Shown here in pieces: positions 7,866-13,061 of a stretch of 13,061 nt of DNA (position 1 is the stretch's first letter; each line of letters starts with the position of its first letter). Source of the DNA: Actinomycetota bacterium (lineage in GTDB: Bacteria; Actinomycetota; Actinomycetes; Streptosporangiales; Streptosporangiaceae); NCBI GenBank assembly GCA_003541285.1, contig DPMS01000148.1:12049-25109 (forward strand). The letters are read 5' to 3'. The translations under genes and the position numbers were made by a program. The notes beneath the pieces were generated by a model that saw nothing but the letters and a program-made list of their open reading frames with translations, did no database searches and was not told the origin of the DNA.

Positions 7866-8312
7866 ATGCCGATCTACCAGCTCCGCTGCCCGGGCGGGCA
7901 CAGCTTCGAGGTGATCCAGTCGCTGCACGCGCCGCTGCCCGCCTGCCCGCACTGCGGCGGGGAGACGGCGAAGGTGCCCTCGACCTTCGGGTTCGCCGGG
8001 CAGGCTGCGCGCTCGCTCCCCCCGCCACCCGAAGCGATGCCGCAGACCTGGCGCGGGACCTACGAAGGGAACCGCGAGTACGTCACGCACCTGCGGCGAA
8101 TAGCCGAACGCCGGAAGGTGCTGGAGGAACGCCACCCCGAACTCACCGGCGACCAGCGCCCCATCCTCGCACACGAGGGCCGGTTCGAGGCGGTGCCACT
8201 GCGGGCCGGTGACCTGATTGCGCCGGCGGCCGCCCCGGGCCGGCCCGGCGAGCCGACCCCACCCGGCCCCGCTGGCGGCAGCGCCGCGCACGGTCACACG
8301 CACGCTGAGTGA
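7866..8312 (+). CDS. FmdB-like zinc-ribbon protein with one altered knuckle
   Basis: The protein has 148 residues. It opens with MPIYQLRCPGGHSFE and continues with ACPHCGG (Cys27, Cys30), the layout of FmdB/CxxC_CxxC zinc-ribbon proteins, which often accompany amidase, formamidase and other small-molecule catabolic genes. The usual first pair C-x2-C is here Cys8 then Gly11, with His12 next, so zinc, if bound, would use Cys8/His12/Cys27/Cys30 or be lost. Residues 60-115 are charged and probably helical; the last 30 are Pro/Gly/Ala-rich, ending in a His-containing tail. The ATG lies 3 bases after the transhydrogenase stop, so it is cotranscribed. The role is unknown; a regulatory or metal-sensing accessory is the common guess. 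Confidence 0.75.
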   Translation: MPIYQLRCPGGHSFEVIQSLHAPLPACPHCGGETAKVPSTFGFAGQAARSLPPPPEAMPQTWRGTYEGNREYVTHLRRIAERRKVLEERHPELTGDQRPILAHEGRFEAVPLRAGDLIAPAAAPGRPGEPTPPGPAGGSAAHGHTHAE

Positions 8313-8313
8313 G

Positions 8314-8396
8314 GTGACCCGGCCTGAACCCTACCCGGACGTCTTGCTGGAGAGGCTCGCCGACTGCCATGCGCGGCGCTCAGTCCTCATCTCACC
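8314..8396 (+). pseudogene. clipped 5' end of a possible fourth operon gene
   Basis: One base after the zinc-ribbon stop, a GTG opens a frame with strong third-position G/C. It begins VTRPEPYPDVLLERLADCHA and runs about 28 codons. From about 8396 the same frame is only the antisense of the DUF1801 gene and becomes Arg/Ser-rich, reaching a stop at 8503-8505. This looks like the head of a co-operonic gene cut off where the DUF1801 gene's 3' end begins. I do not recognise the family. Chance codon bias in a 74-base convergent gap is the alternative. Confidence 0.3.
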
Positions 8397-8857
8397 GCTT
8401 TCTTCACGAGCGCGCCGATCCTTGCCTCGTCGGCGGCGGTCAACTCCTTCAGCGCGAAGGCGGTCGGCCACATGGCGCCTTCGTCGAGTTTGGCCTTGTC
8501 GCTGAAGCCGAACGTCGCGTACCTCGTTTTGAACTTCTGCGTGCTTTGGAAGAAACAGACGACATTGCCGTCCCTGGCATACGCGGGCATCCCGTACCAG
8601 AGTCTCGGCGAGAGGGCTGGCGCGCTGGCTCTGATGATGGCATGGAGCCGCTCGGCCATGGCGCGATCCGGTTCCGGCATCTCGGCGATCTTCGCAAGCA
8701 CGTCGCTCTCCCCGTCCGCCTTGCCCGCGCGCGGGCCGCGGCGCGTGGCGGCCTTCAGTTCCTGGGCGCGCTCCCTCATCGCGGCTCGTTCCTCGTCCGT
8801 GAATCCCTTGGACGCCCTGCCGGTGGTGCTCTTGGCCGACTTCTGCGTGTCCTTCAT
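8387..8857 (-). CDS. DUF1801 (YdhG-like) domain protein
   Basis: The protein has 156 residues. Residues 1-46 are Lys/Arg/Ser-rich and look disordered. Residues about 50-156 match the DUF1801/YdhG fold: RAMAERLHAIIRASAPALSP, then the signature LWYGMPAY (86-93), a VVCFF strand, KFKTRYATFGF, and a final helix beginning ELTAADEARI that reaches the C-terminus. Members are small soluble proteins of unknown biochemical role, some labelled putative iron chaperones without firm proof. AGGGGAAA about 8 bases before ATG 8857 supports the start. It is convergent with the lactonase operon and shows no functional link to it. Confidence 0.85.
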   Translation of the reverse strand: MKDTQKSAKSTTGRASKGFTDEERAAMRERAQELKAATRRGPRAGKADGESDVLAKIAEMPEPDRAMAERLHAIIRASAPALSPRLWYGMPAYARDGNVVCFFQSTQKFKTRYATFGFSDKAKLDEGAMWPTAFALKELTAADEARIGALVKKAVR

Positions 8858-8884
8858 GGCAGGTTTCCCCTATGCGAGATCTGA

Positions 8885-9127
8885 TGGGGGGACCCTTATA
8901 CTAGCGAGCCGCCGCCACGGCGGCTTTCCCCAGAACTGCTCGATCGCATCGCGCCCCCGCCGTCACCAGGGCCGCGTAGCCGCCATCTGAAGGCAGTTGG
9001 GCGCCACCATCGGCACCGCACCATCGAGATCCGGGCCGACGACCACACCATCACCGCTGCCAACCCCCTGCCCAGCGACCTGCATGAAGCCCTCGACCGC
9101 ATGCACCGCGATTCCAGTGCGCACTAA
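8885..9127 (+). pseudogene. 5'-truncated coding remnant, family unknown
   Basis: An open frame of 80 codons between a TGA at 8882 and TAA at 9125-9127 has no usable start codon in its first part. Its last 35 codons have almost exclusively G/C third positions and read HRTIEIRADDHTITAANPLP, continuing to SDLHEALDRM and ending SSAH. That is protein-like, with a beta-strand pair then a helix. I do not recognise the family. It is most simply the 3' end of a decayed gene. Confidence 0.35.
8907..8925. repeat. GC-rich perfect hairpin
   Basis: AGCCGCCG (8907-8914) and CGGCGGCT (8918-8925) enclose CCA. It lies 50 bases before the DUF1801 start on the minus strand, next to a TAGTATAAG that could be a -10 for that gene. 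It could be a regulator dyad or a fold in a transcript. The +strand has only TTCCCC after it, so a terminator is doubtful. Confidence 0.4.
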
Positions 9128-9177
9128 TTGAGCCAAGTCGGGTTCCAGAGGCTGCCGCGGATCGTCCGGTCGGCGGC

Positions 9178-9517
9178 ATGAGCGTGCGGGTCTCGCCGGC
9201 GGCCGGAGCGGCGCAACCGGGGCCGCCCGCGTGCCTGATGCATGTCCATCAGCCGTCACGCAAGGTGCGCGAGTGGAGGCGCCGCAGCGTTCGGGCGATC
9301 ATCATGCAGTCCGCTGCAGGCAGCGCCGCCCGGCTGGTGCTGGGAGAGCATCCGCTGGCGGAGAACGTGCGCCAGCTGAGGCTGTCCCTGCGGCGCTGGC
9401 GGGCGAGTTCTGCCCGGACGTGCACGACTGGCTGTCCGGCCCGCCGCGCATTCTCGGCATGGCCAGGCAGCAGGCACGTTCACCGGCCCGGCGCTGCACG
9501 ACCGTGCCGCGGTGTAG
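9178..9517 (+). pseudogene. frameshifted gene remnant, family unknown
   Basis: From the ATG at 9178, codon bias is strongly coding up to about 9400 (EHPLAENVRQLRLSLRRWRA near the end). It then moves to another frame (GEFCPDVHDWLSGPPRILGM, about 9401-9470) and then to a third (GTFTGPALHDRAAV, ending at TAG 9515-9517). Joined, these make a plausible basic protein of about 110 residues broken by two frame changes. Either the gene is dead or the sequence has two indels. I do not recognise the product. From 9518 to 9623 I see nothing coding. Confidence 0.4.
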
Positions 9518-9623
9518 CAGGCCCGGCCACAAGTCCGCTCGGCCCCCTGGCACAGGCCGGTGGGCTGCCGCAGCAGTGCGGCATTGCTGGAGCAAGGCAG
9601 CAGGATCGGTCCGGAACGGGAAG

Positions 9624-9728
9624 GCGAGCAATGAGTATCACGCGGACGTTGTATTCGCAGGGGCGGAAACCAGCCGGAGCCCTGGGCTGGATCTCCGCCT
9701 GGACCATGCCGGTGAGGACCTCGCCGTC
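9624..9728 (-). other. coding-like tail in a second frame after the hypothetical gene
   Basis: Directly across the TGA of the next gene (9729-9727), another minus frame reads ADGEVLTGMVQAEIQPRAP, then AGFRPCEYNVRVILIAR, with nearly all third bases G or C. After about 9624 the bias fades. It is either the lost C-terminus of the neighbouring protein after a one-base change, or a small overlapping gene starting at ATG 9707. Confidence 0.35.
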
Positions 9729-10299
9729 AGCCTTCGTTTTCCGGCCATAGCCGGACGCTGCGCCGTGCCGCGTCGAGGATAAGCTGCGCATCGATGCCGG
9801 CCCGGGATTCGGCGATGCCGAATGCCGGCCACTCGCAGACGAACTCCATCGGCCCGGCGGGCGGCAGCGGCCACGTCCACCACCGGGAGACGAAAGAATG
9901 CGGTCCGCCGCCGCCGGCGAATGGGTACAGGACTGGCCCCGCTGGCTCAGAATCGTGGTCCGGCCTGCCGCCGCCGTGGCTCCCCGCAGCTTTGCCGCCG
10001 TCGGAGAACTGCAGGCCGAACTTGAAGGAGCGCCGGGACGCGGCCAGGTCACGCGGGCCGCCGGGCAGGTGCTCCTCGGGGTGGCCGGCACTGGGCCGGA
10101 TTCGCGCGGTCACGAAGATCTCGATCCCGGCGGAGAAGGCTGACAGCCCGGTGACCGCTACGGCGACCTGGTCGGTCCGCCTGAGTAGCAGGGTGTCGAT
10201 CGGGACAATGCCGGGAAATTCCGCCTCCGGCGGCTCCCATGGATGATGCCTCCGCGGAGGCGCCGGCTCGGGGACCGGCAAGTCGTCAAAGAATCCCAT
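9727..10299 (-). CDS. conserved actinobacterial hypothetical protein
   Basis: This 190-residue soluble protein begins MGFFDDLPVPEP and has a proline-rich first 30 residues. It continues with VPIDTLLLRRTDQVAVAVTG, a mostly beta stretch, a Trp-rich segment SRWWTWPLPPAGPMEF and a C-terminus containing AQLILDAARRSVRLWP. I recall similar proteins in many actinomycete genomes, none with an assigned function. No signal peptide or membrane segment is seen. The ATG at 10299 has only a GGCGGG directly against it, so initiation is unremarkable. The coding signal crosses the stop into another frame, so the C-terminus given here may be truncated. Confidence 0.75.
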   Translation of the reverse strand: MGFFDDLPVPEPAPPRRHHPWEPPEAEFPGIVPIDTLLLRRTDQVAVAVTGLSAFSAGIEIFVTARIRPSAGHPEEHLPGGPRDLAASRRSFKFGLQFSDGGKAAGSHGGGRPDHDSEPAGPVLYPFAGGGGPHSFVSRWWTWPLPPAGPMEFVCEWPAFGIAESRAGIDAQLILDAARRSVRLWPENEG

Positions 10300-10364
10300 C
10301 CCGCCAGCCTTGACCGGCCGCCATGTTGCCGCAAGCGAATAACCGCGCGCCAGGGGGTGCCCGC

Positions 10365-10649
10365 TCAGCAGCCCACGCCCATACCACCCGCACCTCGCCG
10401 AGGGTGACCGAGCCTGCGGTGAAGACCGGGATTCGCCATGTCGGGCACGAGAACGCCCCGGTGCGCTGCTGTGCCGAGCTTGTCGGCAAGGGCCCGCTGG
10501 GACAGTTTGTGCGCGGCCCGGTAGGCGATTATCGCCACCGCTACTTCACGTGCCAGCGCTGTGCGCTCCCACTCGCGGCGGAAGACCGGGTCACGCTCCA
10601 GCTCCTCGGCCGCGGCCTTCTCGTGGCTCTTCATCTCACCGAGCCTCAT
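10365..10649 (-). CDS. XRE antitoxin-like protein with degenerate HTH, possibly frameshifted
   Basis: Residues 1-60 match a small actinobacterial XRE/HigA-like antitoxin family as I recall it: DPVFRREWERTALAREVAVA, then AYRAAHKLSQRALADKLG, the first helices of the HTH. The expected next part ('M-x-Q-P-x-V-A-R-L-E-x-G-E-x-x-P') is absent; the frame reads TAAHRGVLVPDMANPGLHRR instead, and codon bias moves to another frame. The gene is therefore probably broken in its recognition helix. ATG 10649 is chosen for GGAG five bases before it; a GTG at 10655 is also in frame. No toxin partner lies beside it. Confidence 0.5.
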   Translation of the reverse strand: MRLGEMKSHEKAAAEELERDPVFRREWERTALAREVAVAIIAYRAAHKLSQRALADKLGTAAHRGVLVPDMANPGLHRRLGHPRRGAGGMGVGC

Positions 10650-10723
10650 CCTCACTCCACAACCTCACCTGCGCCGGAGCCGTCCACCGTGCCCGAGCCC
10701 GCGTTCCCGCGCCCCATACGCGC

Positions 10724-11866
10724 TCAGTCCCTCAGCACCCACAGGCAGTGCGCGTCGCTCTCTCCGACGTTGCGCCAGGCGTCGATCCCGCGGCGGGAGG
10801 CGAGAAGAGTCTCACCGCGGCGGAGGACCGGCCGGCCCGATCCAAGCAGCACCTGCACGAGGCCGCTGACCACCCCGACGAGCTCGGCGCCCTTGTGGGT
10901 GAAAGGAGCCTCGACGGTCGCCGATCGCGGCATCGAGACGAGGTAGACGCGCATGCCCGCCTCTGCGTCGTCGAGGAGCGGGAGGACCGAGCCCGCGGAC
11001 ACGTCGCCGAGGCTGCGACGCCTGCCAATCCGGTAATCGGGTGTGACCTCACCGCCGAGCAGCTCGTCGAGGGTGATGTTGAGCCGCCCGGCGAGGGCGA
11101 GCAGCGTCTCGAGGGAGAGCCCTCTCTCTCCTCGTTCCACCTGCGAGATGGCGCTGGGGGAGACTCTGGCGAGGCGGGCGAGATCGCTCTGGCTCAGCTC
11201 TCGGCGCAGGCGGTAAGCGCGCAACGCCGCACCGACGCGTGCCGCCGCCTGAGCCGGTTGCAGCTGCAGTGTCCCGTCATGGACGGAGTAGCGGAACAGC
11301 TGGCCCTGGACTCCCGGCGGGCGCCCCTCAGCCTTGCTGATGCGAAGGCGATCCCTGCCTACGACGATGATGCACTGGGTGATCTGCTCGATCTCGCGGT
11401 GCAGGGTTCGGTACTGGCTCGCTCCGGGCACCGACCAGTAGGCGATAGCGCCGAGGTCGAGCAGCATCGGGCAGCAGCGTCCGAAGAAGTCGCTCGCGGC
11501 GCGCATCCCCCAGCGGCCCGACACTGCCTCCAGCGAGTCGAAGAGCAGAAGAGGGCGGCGCGCACGGACGCAGAACTGCCGTATCGCCTCGAGCAGGCCG
11601 CGTTGGCTCGCGATTGGCGTGCCCATCCGCGCGTCGAGGATCTCGATCCAGGGCCACCGCGCCTTCACCTCAGCGGGGTCGCTCGAAACGACGATGTACC
11701 CCGTCCTGCCGAAATCCTCGCGGCACCGTGCGATGGCGTCGTAGAAGAGCCGTTGGGATGAGAGCTCACCGCCCTCCCACACCCAGACGACGTTGTCACC
11801 CCAGTAAAGGCCGCCGAGCGCGCGGTCGAGTTCGGCGACACCAGTGCCGGCAGATTCATCAGCCAT
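10724..11866 (-). CDS. KaiC/RecA-like (degenerate) - XRE HTH - cupin regulator
   Basis: The protein has 380 residues in three parts. Residues about 7-195 look like a RecA/KaiC/RAD55 fold: GVAELDRALGGLYWGD at the start, a Walker-B-like RPLLLFDSLEAV (104-115), and strands ending YWSVPG and IIVVGRD. The P-loop position (31-38) reads EGGELSSQ with no GK[ST], so ATP hydrolysis is unlikely. Residues about 211-268 are an XRE helix-turn-helix (LSQSDLARLARVSPSAISQV, ERG). Residues about 300-380 are a cupin-2 domain (MPRSATVEAPFTHKGAELVG). XRE-cupin repressors are common; this N-terminal extension is not. It is divergent from the UspA gene, and the gap contains two dyads. ATG 11866 has only a weak GAAG before it. 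Confidence 0.82.
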   Translation of the reverse strand: MADESAGTGVAELDRALGGLYWGDNVVWVWEGGELSSQRLFYDAIARCREDFGRTGYIVVSSDPAEVKARWPWIEILDARMGTPIASQRGLLEAIRQFCVRARRPLLLFDSLEAVSGRWGMRAASDFFGRCCPMLLDLGAIAYWSVPGASQYRTLHREIEQITQCIIVVGRDRLRISKAEGRPPGVQGQLFRYSVHDGTLQLQPAQAAARVGAALRAYRLRRELSQSDLARLARVSPSAISQVERGERGLSLETLLALAGRLNITLDELLGGEVTPDYRIGRRRSLGDVSAGSVLPLLDDAEAGMRVYLVSMPRSATVEAPFTHKGAELVGVVSGLVQVLLGSGRPVLRRGETLLASRRGIDAWRNVGESDAHCLWVLRD

Positions 11867-11894
11867 GCTTCAAAGCTTAGGCAACCTAGAAGCC

Positions 11895-11921
11895 ACAGTC
11901 CGGCCACAGGGTGGCCGCTGT
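11895..11921. promoter_or_regulatory. hairpin/dyad in the XRE-cupin leader
   Basis: CGGCCAC (11901-11907) and GTGGCCG (11911-11917) pair perfectly around AGG. Outside them ACAG (11895-11898) pairs with CTGT (11918-11921), with TC bulged. It sits 29 bases before the start of the XRE-cupin gene, so it is an operator or 5' leader fold. Its ACAG/CTGT ends recur in the dyad at 11969-11981. Confidence 0.45.
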
Positions 11922-11968
11922 TGGCACCGAGGGGCAACGCGGCCGATGCCGGAGGCGATGACGGGGAT

Positions 11969-11981
11969 ACAGCAATGCTGT
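11969..11981. promoter_or_regulatory. 13-bp perfect dyad, candidate XRE operator
   Basis: ACAGCA and TGCTGT flank a single A. The dyad overlaps a TTGACA on the minus strand (11984-11979) and lies beside the AT-rich patch 11981-12010 (containing TTAATTTATT), the likely core promoter area for the divergent XRE-cupin and UspA genes. No clean -10 at ideal spacing was found on either strand. Confidence 0.45.
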
Positions 11982-12085
11982 CAACTATTTCGTAGTCTTA
12001 ATTTATTGCTTTACCGTTGCCCTGGCCTGGAATTCCCCTCGGCGCCCTCCGAGGCCGAGGCGGTCTGAGTTGGGAGCGTCTCGTG

Positions 12086-12652
12086 ATGAGTTTCGGCGGC
12101 TGGGTGCAAGCGGGCAATACGGAGACAGCGCCTCAGCCGGTATTCAGGCGGGTGCTCGTGCCTGTCGGGGACGCAAGCCAGGTGGAGCAGGCAGTCGAAC
12201 TGGTCCGGCGAGCTGGCCTTCCCGGCATAAGCGAGGCCCGTGTCCTGCACCTCAGTCTTCGCGAGAGCATCGGCGGCAGGCGCTTCGCGCTCAAGCCAGA
12301 ATCCTCGGCCTCCTACGTCGTCGAGGCAACCGTCTTCGAGCTTCGCATGGCCGACATCGGAGCTTCGGGACTGGCCCGTCACGCCCTCATCGATAGGGCT
12401 GCCGAGGCGATCGTCGCCGAAGCCGTCGAGTGGAGGGCAGATCTGATCGTGCTCGGCTCCTCACGCCGTGGCGAGTTCATGACCCGGCTATTCGGCAGTG
12501 TGACGCTCCGCGTACTCCAGCGCGCGCCGTGCCCAGTCCTCGTGGCCTCCTCAGCGGACAAGGTCGCCCTCACCGTGCTAAGGAGGAGCGTTACGCCGGT
12601 CACCAGTCCTGGTCCCGACGCCGATCATTACCGCCCGGGGCCTGAGCGATGA
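12086..12652 (+). CDS. universal stress protein (UspA family)
   Basis: The protein has 188 residues with a single Usp domain from about 20 to 155: FRRVLVPVGD opens strand 1, RAAEAIVAEAVEWRADLIVL forms the last helix-strand unit, and GSSRRGEFMTRLFGSVTLRV holds the nucleotide-binding loop. The ATP-binding Usp signature G-x2-G-x9-G-[ST] is here Gly124, Arg127, Gly137-Ser138, so the second glycine is replaced and ATP binding is uncertain. The final 30 residues are an unstructured tail. ATG 12086 is chosen because GGGAG lies 9 bases upstream and the Usp fold starts soon after; an ATG at 12017 is in frame but lacks a ribosome site and falls in the promoter gap. Stress-linked, divergent from the XRE-cupin regulator and plausibly its target. 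Confidence 0.86.
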   Translation: MSFGGWVQAGNTETAPQPVFRRVLVPVGDASQVEQAVELVRRAGLPGISEARVLHLSLRESIGGRRFALKPESSASYVVEATVFELRMADIGASGLARHALIDRAAEAIVAEAVEWRADLIVLGSSRRGEFMTRLFGSVTLRVLQRAPCPVLVASSADKVALTVLRRSVTPVTSPGPDADHYRPGPER

Positions 12653-12722
12653 CCTCGGGGCACGGGCCGCCCGTTGATGGCTTGCCTCCTGGTTATCCCA
12701 CTGGCTCGTGCAACTCGGCGTG

Positions 12723-12995
12723 TCAGGGCAGGTCCGCTGCACCCGTTGCCGGATAGCGGCTCTCATCGCTGCCAGCCGACTGCAGGCCTGACGGCATGGC
12801 TGCCCACCGCCGTATGGCCACCACCGTCCAAACCCCCTCGACCACGCCGAACGGCCACGCTCCGCTAAGGAAGCCGTAGCTGGACGACAACGCACAGCCG
12901 ACAGCGAAGGCCAGGACAAAGTGGCGCTGCCGCTGCTCGAGTGCATACATGGCCATCATGAAGGTAAGGGCTACTACGCCAAACGCTGTCAGCAT
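12723..12995 (-). CDS. small two-helix membrane protein
   Basis: This 90-residue protein has two hydrophobic segments: about residues 2-17 (LTAFGVVALTFMMAMY), followed by the charged EQRQR, and about 26-60 (FVLAFAVGCALSSSYGFL, then the short WPFGVVEGVWTVVAI). A cytoplasmic-looking tail beginning RRWAAM follows. I recall short proteins of this pattern, with Tyr-Gly-Phe and Trp-Pro-Phe-Gly-Val-Val-Glu, as widespread unnamed actinobacterial membrane proteins. GGTGG sits several bases before ATG 12995. It is convergent with the UspA gene. No function can be given. Confidence 0.72.
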   Translation of the reverse strand: MLTAFGVVALTFMMAMYALEQRQRHFVLAFAVGCALSSSYGFLSGAWPFGVVEGVWTVVAIRRWAAMPSGLQSAGSDESRYPATGAADLP

Positions 12996-13061
12996 GCGAC
13001 CACCGTAACCTGGTGATCCTTTCCGCGTCCTGGCATCGACCTCAGGACAGCCCCATGACCA

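Noticed and set aside
7542..8303. Minus-strand open frame (253 codons) over the transhydrogenase 3' end and zinc-ribbon gene
   Set aside because: Opposite two well-supported + genes; Arg/Gly-rich translation.
8313..8386. Bidirectional terminator between the convergent zinc-ribbon and DUF1801 genes
   Set aside because: No convincing stem-loop with a T-run was found on either strand.
10550..11761. Long + strand open frame (403 codons)
   Set aside because: Antisense of the KaiC-like/XRE/cupin gene, whose domains are evident; high-GC shadow.
12017..12085. Upstream UspA start at ATG 12017
   Set aside because: No Shine-Dalgarno, lies in the AT-rich promoter gap, and adds residues before the normal Usp start.
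12662..12674. Terminator hairpin after UspA (ACGGG, CCG, CCCGT)
   Set aside because: Only a five-base stem with no T-run; too weak to call.

Overview
The window is high-GC DNA with strong G/C bias at third codon positions, frequent GTG starts, a GntR/FCD regulator, a cyclase-STAND-TPR protein and small actinobacterial-type hypothetical proteins. Together these point to an actinomycete (Actinomycetota). I cannot name a genus from the sequence. No rRNA, tRNA or CRISPR array was seen.

Positions 1-8312 hold a coherent divergent locus. On the right (+) are a metallo-beta-lactamase-fold lactonase with every AiiA/AttM-type metal ligand (5739-6551), an iron-dependent hydroxyacid-oxoacid transhydrogenase of the human ADHFE1 type (6567-7862) and a small FmdB-like zinc-ribbon protein (7866-8312), with gaps of 15 and 3 bases. 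On the left (-) are a GntR/FCD regulator (4900-5664), a class III cyclase fused to a STAND ATPase and TPR-like region (2016-4682), and an acetyl-CoA hydrolase/4-hydroxybutyrate CoA-transferase-family protein fused to a GNAT domain (169-2019). The last two genes overlap by GTGA. Between the two arms lies a 23-bp near-perfect inverted repeat (5682-5704), the best operator candidate in the window.

I infer a route for gamma-butyrolactone-like lactones: ring opening to 4-hydroxybutyrate, oxidation to succinic semialdehyde with 2-oxoglutarate as acceptor, and CoA-ester handling of the hydroxyacid or its products. It resembles the Agrobacterium blc (attKLM) system, but the regulator family is different, the dehydrogenase is of the transhydrogenase type, there is no succinic-semialdehyde dehydrogenase in the window, and a nucleotide-cyclase signalling protein is embedded.

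Positions 8313-10655 look like worn accessory DNA. They hold a clipped reading frame after the zinc-ribbon gene, a DUF1801 gene (-), two coding remnants (8885-9127 and 9178-9517) in which codon bias jumps between frames, an actinobacterial hypothetical gene (-) whose coding signal continues past its stop in another frame, and an XRE antitoxin-like gene that degenerates in its HTH.

Positions 10724-13061 hold a regulator built from a degenerate KaiC/RecA-like domain, an XRE HTH and a cupin (-), divergent from a UspA-family stress protein (+), and then a convergent two-helix membrane protein (-). The gap between the regulator and uspA has two dyads and an AT-rich patch, as expected for a regulated divergent promoter region.
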